The translations under genes and the position numbers were made by a program. From Arbacia lixula (Eukaryota > Echinodermata > Echinoidea > Arbacioida > Arbaciidae), in assembly GCA_963669155.1 (NCBI GenBank), contig OZ022597.1, forward strand, positions 16,925,410-16,989,409: a DNA stretch of 64,000 bases, written 5' to 3'. Shown in pieces: positions 55,233 to 64,000 of this stretch. The notes beneath the pieces were generated by a model. That model was not told the DNA's origin, ran no database searches, and saw only the letters and a list, made by a program, of their open reading frames with translations. Positions within the stretch are counted from its first letter, which is position 1; every line of letters starts with the position of its first letter.

Positions 55233-55745
55233 ATTACTAGGTGGTCTGTCGCCAACGACAGATCATCTCTGAATTTCGTCAGAAATTTCTTTTTTATTCT
55301 CTTTATTATTTATTTTTATTCTTTCACCCCCACTTTTTTATGCCGCGCGTAACTCCTCTTTGCCTCTATCATTTTTATTGAAACTTCCATCACTTCTTGG
55401 TATTTATGTAACCTTTTAGGAAAAGGCTTTTCAAGGTAATTTGATAGAAATCTATTGCTTCATCCTACTCTAGAATGGATTATTGGATCAAAAGGAAATT
55501 TGACATGAATGAATTTGATAAGTAGACAATTGATTTCATTACAAAAAACGCGCGCGTACGCGTACGTTAATGCATTTACAAGCGTTCAAAATTTAAAAAT
55601 GCTGTAAATCAGCTAAAACTTTTTTGCAGATGTTTTAGGCCATTTTGAGCATTTCGAAAATTTCCGCGCGTTCACGCGTTTTTTCGGGCGCAACGCGAAC
55701 GCAGTGTCAAAATTCAATTTTTTACTGGTGTCATGTTTCCCATGT

Positions 55746-55878
55746 TTTGAGCCATTTCCATGCAAGAAAAAGGTCGTGCGGGTGCGTCAAAGCTTCATGT
55801 TTCTGACACTACATAGATCACATCCTGCAATTTTGAGCCATTTCCATGCAAGAAAAAGGTCGTGCGGGTGCGTCAAAG
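55746..55878. repeat. 47-bp direct duplication
   Basis: TTTGAGCCATTTCCATGCAA..GTGCGTCAAAG occurs identically at 55746-55792 and 55832-55878. Confidence 0.9.
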
Positions 55879-56506
55879 TTGAAAGTCTGCGCGCTCGTCA
55901 ATACGTTTTTGTGTGCAAATATAGTTAAAAACATAACTACCTTCAATCGGCCATAGCTCTTCAAAATGGCTTGTGACCCCCATTTTTTTTTAATATTCTA
56001 AAAGAATGGGAAATCAGGATGTAATTTGATGTTCGACTTACCTTTTAGACTTATGTTGATGTCATTATATTGCCATATGAATAAAAAAAAAGATTTTTCA
56101 TGTATGACGTCATGAAGTTTTTTACCCGTTTTTGCGTATCTCAGTAATCCTTGGTCGATTTCCTCCCAAATTTCACTATGTTGTAGCTGAGACCTTGCTC
56201 TATTGTAATAGTTGCTTTCATTTTTCATTTTGATAACATCTTCATGGTGTAAATTTCATTATACACATTAATGTCATAACCGGCCGCATGTACGTGTTAT
56301 GCCAATGGAAGGGGTATTCATGAAATTACATGACGACCTTCTAGGAGCTGTATCTCGCTGATGTTAAAATCTATTACTGTTAAATTTTAGTATGTCGTAG
56401 CTGAGTCTACTAGCTTTTTATAAGATGTCGGGATCATGGTGAAATTTTAGCTTGAATATCGAAGTCATTCTAGCCCCTGCTGGGCATTAAGTGTTAAGTG
56501 AATGGG

Positions 56507-56582
56507 AAGATTTGTGGCTCAATGGGTAAGGCGCCGTTTTATGAACCCGAGGACCCCGGTTCAATTCCTGGAGTGGGTAGGG
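56507..56582 (+). tRNA. tRNA-like sequence (A and B boxes only)
   Basis: TGTGGCTCAATGGGTAAGG (A-box-like) and CCCCGGTTCAATTCCTGG (B-box and near-complete T stem) at normal spacing. No acceptor pairing was found, so it is more likely the head of a tRNA-derived SINE than a tRNA gene. Confidence 0.4.
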
Positions 56583-56730
56583 TCAATTTTGCATTCCTTT
56601 TTCAATGTTTATTTTGCAACCTTTCATGTGGGAATAATCGTTTCCTAATGTCAGAAATGTGCTAGCTGTGTGATGCTATTATAAGTACTTTCAGGTAGTC
56701 ATTTCAATGTTTAGTTTGTGTTGTTTGTAG

Positions 56731-56895
56731 CTGATCAACATGTTTTGACAAGGCGCAGATACCGGAGACGACTGAACGCTATGGTTTGCACCACAGTGCA
56801 TGCGTTCAATGGAAGCAACTGCGGTACCCGGCAACTCGCGCACAGACAGGGGCAATACGATTATGAATGTATACTACGGCCGCAAGGTTACAAAA
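56731..56895 (+). CDS. Exon 7: basic segment plus cysteine module
   Basis: Acceptor TTTGTGTTGTTTGTAG and donor AAAA|GTAAGC bound 165 bases (55 codons), phase 1 both ends. It reads DQHVLTRRRYRRRLNAMVCT, TVHAFNGSNCGTRQLAHRQG, QYDYECILRPQGYK. The RRRYRRR run is a possible furin-type processing site. NGSN holds a potential N-glycosylation site. Degenerate copies lie at 59800-60000 (minus) and 63591-63770 (plus). Confidence 0.7.
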
Positions 56896-57299
56896 GTAAG
56901 CGTCGATATGTTTTCACTTTTCTTGAAAAGGTTCTTGAAGTTATTACTCTGAGATTTCATACACATTACTATAAGGGTATACTGACGTGTTTTCTATTTC
57001 TCTCCCGACCTCTTTATCTCCCGCTCTTTCCCAAGCCCCACCAAAATTCCCTGCTCGATTTCTTTCACTCTTTCTTTACTTAAATCGTACAAATTGCTTC
57101 TAAACGTTATGATTCAATTTAAGTTGTCTTGATGAAAGACAAACAGAAAAAGAAAAGAGGAAGAATCCATAAGTTAGACAAGTAAGTGGCCACTTAGCCA
57201 TCAACAACAACAGCATAAACCAGAGAAACATTTACCCTAAGTCATTACACCATGAGGTTTTCGAGGTGGATAAGGCATGTAAGGAAAGCATGGGCGGAA

Positions 57300-57352
57300 A
57301 TCCCGGGGGGACGGGGGGGGGGGGGGGGGGGGGACGTGCCCCCCCCCCCACA
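57300..57352. repeat. Facing poly(G) and poly(C) tracts
   Basis: A G20+ run, GACGTG, then C10. Able to form a hairpin or quadruplex. Confidence 0.9.
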
Positions 57353-57716
57353 CACACACCATTATATGCACCGAACGAGACAGAAATGTTACCCACACCT
57401 GAGTCAGTGCACTTTCTCTTCAACATCCAATTCCTTATCTCAGAACGACATATGTACTACACCAGCACCATCTACGACGAAAAGTATATAGTCAACTTAA
57501 TGTCTGAGAAAGCCGATTACAGATCCAGTCTGAGCAAAAGCTGGTACTACCTTCAACATTAAATTCACTTAAATCATTCGCTGCCTCATTTGATCATGTC
57601 ATTTCAAGAGCCTTGGTGCTTCTTTTCCTATCTCTCTTTCCAATATAGATTAGGCAAATCTTGATAAAATTTCGGTGCTACACATAATGAGATTTTTTTA
57701 TATTTTGCTCTCGTAG

Positions 57717-57795
57717 ATCTGTGCGAAACGTCGTAGAACTGGACAAACTCTCTGACAGCGGAAAAATGTAATAAACGCTCTCAAAAACAAGCAGG
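57717..57795 (+). CDS. Candidate terminal exon with stop and poly(A) signal
   Basis: Acceptor TATATTTTGCTCTCGTAG. Joined in phase 1 to exon 7 it adds NLCETS and a stop TAG (57734-57736). AATAAA follows at 57770-57775. The short reading, correct phase and nearby poly(A) hexamer make a plausible gene end. A phase-2 reading would give SVRNVVELDKLSDSGKM and a TAA overlapping the same signal. Confidence 0.45.
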
Positions 57796-57799
57796 ACAA

Positions 57800-59795
57800 A
57801 GACCTATTACGTCACTTTTAATTTTTTGGCCAATGTAATCAAGTAAATACTTTATATACTTTTAGATCAGGCTATTTATTACAGCTTCTTAGCCATATTG
57901 CTTCTCTCAAGTTCAAGCAGATGTTGTCATGTTTTATCGCCCCATATTTAGATATCGGTTACCATAGTTATGACAAAAACAAGTGTTATAAAAGCTGAGC
58001 TCAATCATTTCATACCGAGATTTCGTAATTCTAGTTAACCGTTTGTGTGCCAGCCAATTGGTTGTTCTATGGGATTTTTTGGCGTGTATTATCTGTACAA
58101 AAATACAACAATGGCGCGTACACATTTAAAGAAAACGAGTGAAGTATGTCCAAATCTTCTTGGCCCTTACCAACATTTTTCACATAGAGCCTTGCATTCG
58201 CCGTGCTTCTAATGACTTATTGCGATCCTCTGCGCCCCCCTCCTTAACCGCCATCCTCATAAATCTAAAAGAATGCCCGTAACCATGACAACGATGCTCT
58301 TCCCCGTCAGAGGGGCAACATAGGATGAGGAAGAGTCAGTAAACGAAGTCATTCCTCGCCCAGGGAAGATCAAGAGGCTCTTGAAATTCGCTCAAGTACT
58401 ACTCCTGCCGCCTTGGAGCTACTTAAACCAGCCGGATGGATCATAAAACTAATGATTATTCTCATTCCAATGCAATATTCACCGGTCTGAGGGGCACCGT
58501 CTTGACCACGCAATGAATTTTACATTTTCCAGAAAAAAAAGAAAGTATACGCACAAACAGAAATAATAAAGAACATAAGCTGAACTGAATGTTATTATGG
58601 TTATATTTCAGGATGTTAATGAACCAAGTGGAGTGTGTTATCCCAGCAACGGTCAAGGGCGCAACCATTATGCAAGGGGGGCTTACGTCATCATTTAACG
58701 ATATTTAATTGAGTTAAAAGAAGAACACTACTCCTAAAACTGCCACAAATAAAAATATCAAAAACAAAACAAAAAAGCAAACAAAAAGGGGAAGGAAATA
58801 AGATTAAGATGTAAAGAAAAGATCTACCCATAAAGAAACTTCTTGTAAATAAAAACAGAAAATAACACAAACGGATTCGCACAAATATGAGTAGAATCGT
58901 CCAGATAACAACAAACGTCATGAATTTTGGAATGGAATTCCCCCGTTCTTCCTGATACTGATGCCCTTGGCCCCAATTCTCTGGATTTCACCTGCGTCAT
59001 CTAAAGTCCATCCTGCGTGCCCATAGAGTTAGATCTATTTTGTAAACCACTCGTTCTGGGTAATTGGCGGTCTGTTATCCGCAAAGGCGAGCACTCTAAT
59101 CATGTTTGTGGTAATCTAGCGATGACCTTCCCACTGTCATCCCTTATTGATAGCCTCAACCATACGGTGGATCAAGACGAGCTCGAGCACGACTACGCAC
59201 CTCGCTCCCGATGAGTTTTTTGCTATTTGATGTGATGTAGTGTATGCGTGCAGTGATGTGATTGCTTCGTGTGTTGTCCTATCGGTCAACAATGATAGAT
59301 CAATAAAAAAACATATCACCATTTTAAACAAATTCATTAAACAAGACATAACACACACGAGTCCCATTCACTTGATAGAACAGTGCTTTCCCCAGCACAA
59401 ACGAGTGTTAAAGAATCGCTACTTTCTTAGAAATGTTCTTACGCCAATAGTAATCTTGGAATGTTCAATTGATGTGAATTAGGCCTTAGAATCCATATAT
59501 TTTAGCCATTTGCATGCCAGACACAGGGTGCTCTTTGTGGTATCTGTGTATTTTCGTTGAAGTAACATACAGGTGGCACCTTAAAATTCATGAAACTCGG
59601 CAGGAATCAGCAGTATACCCTAAAGTGTATGAAATCTCACAGTCGTAACTTCACGAACATTTCTAGGGAAAATGATTAACTATCCTTGTCTAAGTTTGAA
59701 ACCCACCGATCATTAATACTTTTACACAGGACCTTGATGAAAAACCGTTTGTGCTGATGTTTTCATCCGTTTTAATTATGTTTGAATAAATAATT
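57800..59795. other. No gene recognised
   Basis: AT-rich DNA. A 65-codon plus frame ending at 59214 (GEHSNHVCGNLAMTFPLSSL) looks mildly protein-like, but no splice site in a compatible phase was found. Confidence 0.4.
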
Positions 59796-59799
59796 AATT

Positions 59800-60000
59800 A
59801 AATAAATAAATGAATCATAGTCTACATTCGTAAACGTATTATCCTTGTCAGCGTGCGATTCGGGCATTTCTCTCATTGAAAGCATGCACCGTGGAGCGGA
59901 CTGTGCCAAACGATAACCCAGAGCGATCTCCGGTATTTAAGCTGTAGGTTTCGGACGACCCGCCCAAAACCTCCTCAAAATCTAGCAATCTCTACAATTT
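59800..60000 (-). pseudogene. Degenerate copy of exon 7 (minus strand)
   Basis: The minus strand reads TVRSTVHAFNERNARIAR, TGA, QG, TAA, YVYECRL, TGA, aligning in frame with TTVHAFNGSNC..HRQGQYDYECIL of exon 7. A flanking CCGAAACCTACAGC block is shared with the 63591 copy but not with exon 7. Confidence 0.65.
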
Positions 60001-60274
60001 CGCTTAAAGTTAGTCATGTTAATTGTCACTTCTATTATTGGAAGGTGGGTTCTGATACAGTATCTTCTTCTATTTTCCGTGTTTTTTTTTTTTTTACAAA
60101 ATTGTATGGTATTTGTTAGACCTGCAAAATGGACACCCTGTCTTTAAAAGGCATATACTGTACTGGGAAGGCAAAAAAAAAACATTCAAAATGGAATTAT
60201 TAGCAATCTTCTTGCCAATGGTCTTAATTTCATGTATTGTCTATTTTAGAAGCTTGCTGAAAGTTATTTGCCCT

Positions 60275-60391
60275 CAAATGATCTACATTTGGAGTAATGA
60301 GTGATTAAATCACAAATCCTCAAAATGTTCGGGCCGAACATTTTGAGGATTTAATCATTAATCGATAATTACTCCAAATGTAGATCATTTG
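60275..60391. repeat. Nested cruciform-forming palindrome
   Basis: Outer arms of 24 bp (60275-60298 / 60368-60391, CAAATGATCTACATTTGGAG..) are perfectly complementary. Inside lies a perfect 18-bp-arm palindrome (60315-60332 / 60334-60351) with a one-base centre. Confidence 0.95.
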
Positions 60392-60769
60392 ACACGGACA
60401 CGGACACACTACCTTTAATTCTATCCCTTGAATGTCATACGTAATGTACAGCTGTGGGATCTGTGTGTATCAGATTACTTGTGAATAAATGGACATGTCG
60501 CACATAAAGAGTCACTTATAGAAATACATCAAGTGAAACACCATTACACTACAAAATTACGAATCCAATAGGCTGGCTGGATTGCAAAGACTCAGCTCTG
60601 CCCACAGGGGACAGTTCTTTTTTCTTCCAAGGCCGTCCTTCAAGTGTAAAATTTCCTTTTAAGAAATGTTTTTACATATAACAAGAGTGGTAAGGTCGTG
60701 GATTTATAGGTGATGGGTCTACACAGCACTATACATGATAGAATGTATCTCATTCACCTTGGTTGACAA

Positions 60770-61338
60770 TTAAAGGGATAGTTCACCCTGAAATTAGTTT
60801 ATTTTCAATAAACGGAGACACATGAGAGAAACATATCAGTGAACGTTTGACCATGTTGACGAAAATGTGTGTAAAAACATGTGTCTAATGATATATCAAT
60901 CGCACAGGTGAAATGGTAAATATCATTTTGAGAAAATGGACATTCCCCCAAAATTGAACACATGGGGGAGCACCTCGCATGTGTTGTCACAAAATCGAAT
61001 TAAACGTCACAGTCACAGACACAGTCACGTCAATCTTAAACTCTCTCATCATTTTACCTGTACATTTGATACATCACTAGAAACACGTTTTTACACACAA
61101 ACCTATATAAAAAAATATATATATTCCTTAGACAAAAAAAAAAACAACATTTTATTGAAATACACAGCACATAACATAAGGGAAAGCCTCTCGCACGTGA
61201 CGTCACAACATTAAAAATATGAAAAGTCATAACTTTCTTATCCTTTGACGGGTTTTCTTCAAACCTTCACATATATGTTCTTTCATGCTTCTGCTTTGAT
61301 TGAAACCAAATTAATTTCAAGGTGAACTATCCCTTTAA
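60770..61338. mobile_element. TTAA-flanked MITE, family 1, diverged copy
   Basis: TTAAAGGGATAGTTCACCCT at the left and its mirror AGGTGAACTATCCCTTTAA at the right, with TTAA at 60770-60773 and 61335-61338. The interior keeps the ACACGTTTTTACACACAAAC and GTGACGTCAC blocks of the family. Confidence 0.87.
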
Positions 61339-61344
61339 CAGAAT

Positions 61345-62270
61345 CTAAAAGGATGTTTGGAAACGGCTTGTTGGAAGAAGTTCGGATGAAGTCATTTCTC
61401 TTTAAGTGATAACTACATATTGTTATATTTAAACAAAAAGATTAACACTTTTTACGTAAAAGTTAGAATAACACTCTAGAACTTCCTTCAAATCATTTCA
61501 ATCGAAAACGTTTTTTTTTTTTTTTTATAGTTATATCAATAGTTTAATTTCAAACGGATTTATTGCCGAGTCGTTTTAAAACAAAGTCTGGTATCTGAAA
61601 ACCCTTACCATTTATACTAGTTTCATTATGTTGAACATTAACGAACCAGTCGGATCGATGCTGTTTACACACATGTTGATTGTCAGTTGTGTCATGAGAT
61701 GCGGTTATGTATACGCGTGGAAAATAGCATCGCTAATCTCAACTTGTTTGCGTTTAAATTGAAGATGAACATAACATAATAACATGATATATTATTCCAC
61801 GTCAATGTCAAGTTTCATATTTCACAAAGGGGATCTAAATTTTGTTATTGTGATTCATTAGATGTTTTACGGCAATATAAAAGTCTGCTAAAGGGGCACG
61901 CTTCCTTCAATGATCTTAAAGTCACCCTCCGGTCTTCGCAAACACTTAGGCACGCATTTATAGCAACAAACGTACTCATGCCTATAATCCGTATCATGTG
62001 AGTGACGTGTATGAAGCTAGACGGCAATAACCGCTTCTTGTCGGGTAATTTTTGACACTTTCTGTCAGTTTTGCTCATCCTGTACAAAGTTAGAAGTGCC
62101 CCTTTATTGCCAGAGGCCCGATCATGTAGACACATGTGATGAATAGCGTCAACAGGATCGCCAAACCTGTCTGTCCAAAGCAAACATGTCAGCCAATGGA
62201 TTTGACACATGCCCTTTAAGAGACGGTTATTGCCACTCAGACGAGACCATAATGTTAACAACATTCAACA
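61345..62270. other. No gene recognised
   Basis: AT-rich DNA. GGCAATA..AAAGGGGCAC near 61870-61900 and GTGCCCCTTTATTGCC near 62096-62111 are mirror words that could bound a degraded MITE, but the match does not extend. Confidence 0.4.
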
Positions 62271-62279
62271 GACACATTC

Positions 62280-62328
62280 ATTCTCTCCTCTCTCCTTCTC
62301 TCTCTGTCCCTGTCTGTTTCTCTCCCTC

Positions 62329-62371
<43 letters not shown>

Positions 62372-62560
62372 CTAATAACTGTTTCCCTTGTTTTCAATCT
62401 CTTTCTCTTTCTTTCCCTCCTTCTCCTTTCCCCCCCCCCCCTCTCTCTCTGTCTGTCTGTTTCCCTCTCTCTCTCTCTCTGTCTCTCCATTCCCACTCAC
62501 TCTCTATCTCCCCCTCTCTGCTCCTCCTGCCCTCCCTACCTTTACATACAGCCCACCCCT
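62280..62560. repeat. CT-rich microsatellite
   Basis: Almost pure CT/CCT tract with a C10 run. The open frames through it are artefacts. Confidence 0.92.
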
Positions 62561-63183
62561 ACCCCTAGGCCACTGTGTGCTTAACTTCACGTACCATATA
62601 CAGCTTAGCAGGTGAGACAACATAGACACTGCCCTACCGATTTACCCCGTTCAATACTTTATTATAATTCCTTTAGACTTAAAGGGCTATTTCAGTCTCA
62701 AAATAAGTGGAAAATGGGAAACATTTGAGAAGAAGGGCAACAAATATCTAAGGGAAATTAGACAACTAATGAGACATTTAAGAATGTATCAGAGAATATT
62801 GATACTTTTGGAGGCAAATTACCAACTCGATCGTGAGGATGTGGTGTCACAAGTGCACTTTCCTTCTCTATAAATTTCATGCGAATAATGTATGTTTCGA
62901 TAAACTAAATTTCCACGCTTTCTCGAAGATAGTGAAGTGGTCTGCTTCTATAAGAGCAACTTATTTTGGAACTAGAGTTCCCTTTTAATATGATAACCTG
63001 TCGGGTGACGTAAGCTGATGGCTATTTTGCACATCTTGATTACAGGTAAGATGGATGGCACGTGACACGGGGCTGACAGGGCAATAGGTCTCCGTGCACG
63101 GGGGAGCTTTCCGTGCACGGCGGTCTACGCGCTGCTTGGATTCCATTCGAATTTCGACATTGTTAATTCTACTCTACATTATG

Positions 63184-63463
63184 TTAAAGGGGACCACCGG
63201 GCATTACCAAACCAATGCTTCGTTATTTCGATACTAGATTTTAATATCAATCATACTGTTGAGGTGTCTGATATGTTTCTGTAATTTGAGAACAATGCAA
63301 TTAATTACTACGGCTCGCGGAACATCGGTTATCTCGATGTCTGCGCGTGCCGCTTTCTTTGCACGTCCGCTAGATCAATACGCGTACGTTATTATTGTAT
63401 CTAAGCGATTTATCGCTCGATAGTCGAAAATAGTTAGTATCGCTGCCCGGTGGTACCCTTTAA
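63184..63463. mobile_element. TTAA-flanked MITE, family 3
   Basis: TTAAAGGGGACCACCGGGCA at the left and TGCCCGGTGGTACCCTTTAA at the right, with TTAA at both ends (63184-63187, 63460-63463). 280 bp, short arms of about 20 bp. Confidence 0.85.
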
Positions 63464-63590
63464 GTCTCATGCATATTGTATCTCACCCAACCTCTCTACT
63501 TAACATGCTTTATGTGTTCTCACTAGCTCTCTTAGCAGCTCTCTTCAGAGCTATTCCGAAATGAATGAGCCAATTATAGAGCTCGAGAGA

Positions 63591-63770
63591 GTAAATTTTA
63601 AGGAGGTTCGGGGCTGGTTAGTCCGAAACCTACAGCCTAGAGACCGGGGACGGATGTGCTCTTTGGTCCGCTCCACGGTGCATGCGTTCAATGGATGTTC
63701 GCATCGCGCGGTGAGAGGGACTATACAATTATGAATGTACACTATGCTCGTTGCATCTCAAACGTATTTA
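63591..63770 (+). pseudogene. Degenerate copy of exon 7 (plus strand)
   Basis: Reads RMCSLVRSTVHAFNGCSHRA, then after a one-base shift YNYECTLC, aligning with NAMVCTTVHAFNG..QYDYECIL. Similarity continues into intron-like sequence downstream (TTTTCACTTTTCCTGAAAAT..CATACACGTTATTG versus 56908-56985). A CCTACAG acceptor-like site precedes it. The frameshift and lost residues suggest a dead duplicate. Confidence 0.6.
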
Positions 63771-64000
63771 AGGATAGTTTTTCACTTTTCCTGAAAATGT
63801 TCGTGAAGATATGACTGTGGAATTTCATACACGTTATTGTACGTGTTGTAAGGGTATACTCCCGATTTTTACCGAGTTTCATGACTTATGCAAATGAGAC
63901 ACCCTGCATTTAATTTTTAAGTGCATGGTGCAGTAACTAATATACCGCATCATGGTGAGATGAAGACTCCATCGCCTCAGCAAGAGAAAAGATTTAGATT

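Noticed and set aside
59017..59214. 65-codon frame with a protein-like C-terminus
   Set aside because: Nearest acceptor gives phase 2, incompatible with the phase-1 exons, and the AAAGTCCATCCT start resembles the 12.3-kb repeat unit; evidence insufficient for a CDS.
62186..62584. 132-codon Ser/Leu-rich frame and antisense Arg/Glu-rich frame
   Set aside because: CT microsatellite translation.
63600..63770. A second functional copy of exon 7
   Set aside because: A one-base frameshift between AFNG and YNYEC and loss of intervening residues argue that it is not coding.

Overview
This is repeat-dense eukaryotic (animal) nuclear DNA, not bacterial DNA: there are no operons, but there are LINE, DIRS and Penelope-like retroelement relics, foldback DNA transposons, tRNA-like sequences, long C/G homopolymers, microsatellites, and exons bounded by GT..AG splice sites. 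The mix of DIRS, GIY-YIG Penelope elements, RTE and CR1/L2 LINEs, TTAA-flanked MITEs and CAGGGATG-ended DNA transposons is most reminiscent of a marine invertebrate deuterostome such as an echinoderm. That is an inference from repeat types only; no diagnostic host gene was recognised.

Layout. 1-9.4 kb: a nested palindrome (A' 1-142, B 136-1113, B' 3250-4224, A 9285-9426). The B arms carry two tRNA-like sequences and a Tc1-like transposase relic. Within it are a LINE reverse-transcriptase relic, a tRNA-like sequence inside a hairpin (6.2 kb), and a 1.0-kb hAT-type element with an 8-bp target duplication inserted in a tRNA-related repeat (7.3-8.3 kb). 9.4-15.7 kb: microsatellites, a foldback MITE, a possible minus-strand terminal exon with poly(A) signals (10.5 kb), a ~105-bp tandem array (12.3-12.7 kb), and GC-richer, exon-like minus-strand segments with broken frames (12.8-15.5 kb). 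15.8-21.4 kb: CAGGGATG-ended transposons, one split by a minus-strand DIRS retroelement that itself carries two TTAA MITEs and has lost its RT catalytic core. 21.4-25.8 kb: three degraded LINEs, one nested in another. 25.8-35.5 kb: duplicated repeat modules, more CAGGGATG elements and another TTAA MITE. 35.5-38.2 kb: a Penelope-like element made of two copies joined head to head, with hammerhead-ribozyme motifs at the outer ends. 39-41.6 kb: a second copy of a 1-kb repeat and a foldback element with arrays of a subterminal motif.

42.8-57.8 kb: the best evidence for a host gene. A series of plus-strand exons, nearly all bounded by phase-1 splice sites with lengths divisible by three (43930-44076, 47573-47692, 48681-48953, 52501-52770, 56731-56895), ends at a short exon with a stop codon and an AATAAA signal near 57.77 kb. 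The predicted product is cysteine-rich, EGF-like in part and probably secreted; I do not recognise the family. Its introns hold a 5'-truncated CR1/L2 LINE, foldback MITEs, a 1.2-kb minisatellite and a palindromic TTCCGAAGG array. Two degenerate copies of its 56.8-kb exon lie at 59.8 kb (minus) and 63.6 kb (plus).

57.8-64 kb: noncoding, with a near-perfect cruciform (60.3 kb), two TTAA MITEs and a CT microsatellite. All assignments were made by eye from motifs; no database comparison was run.
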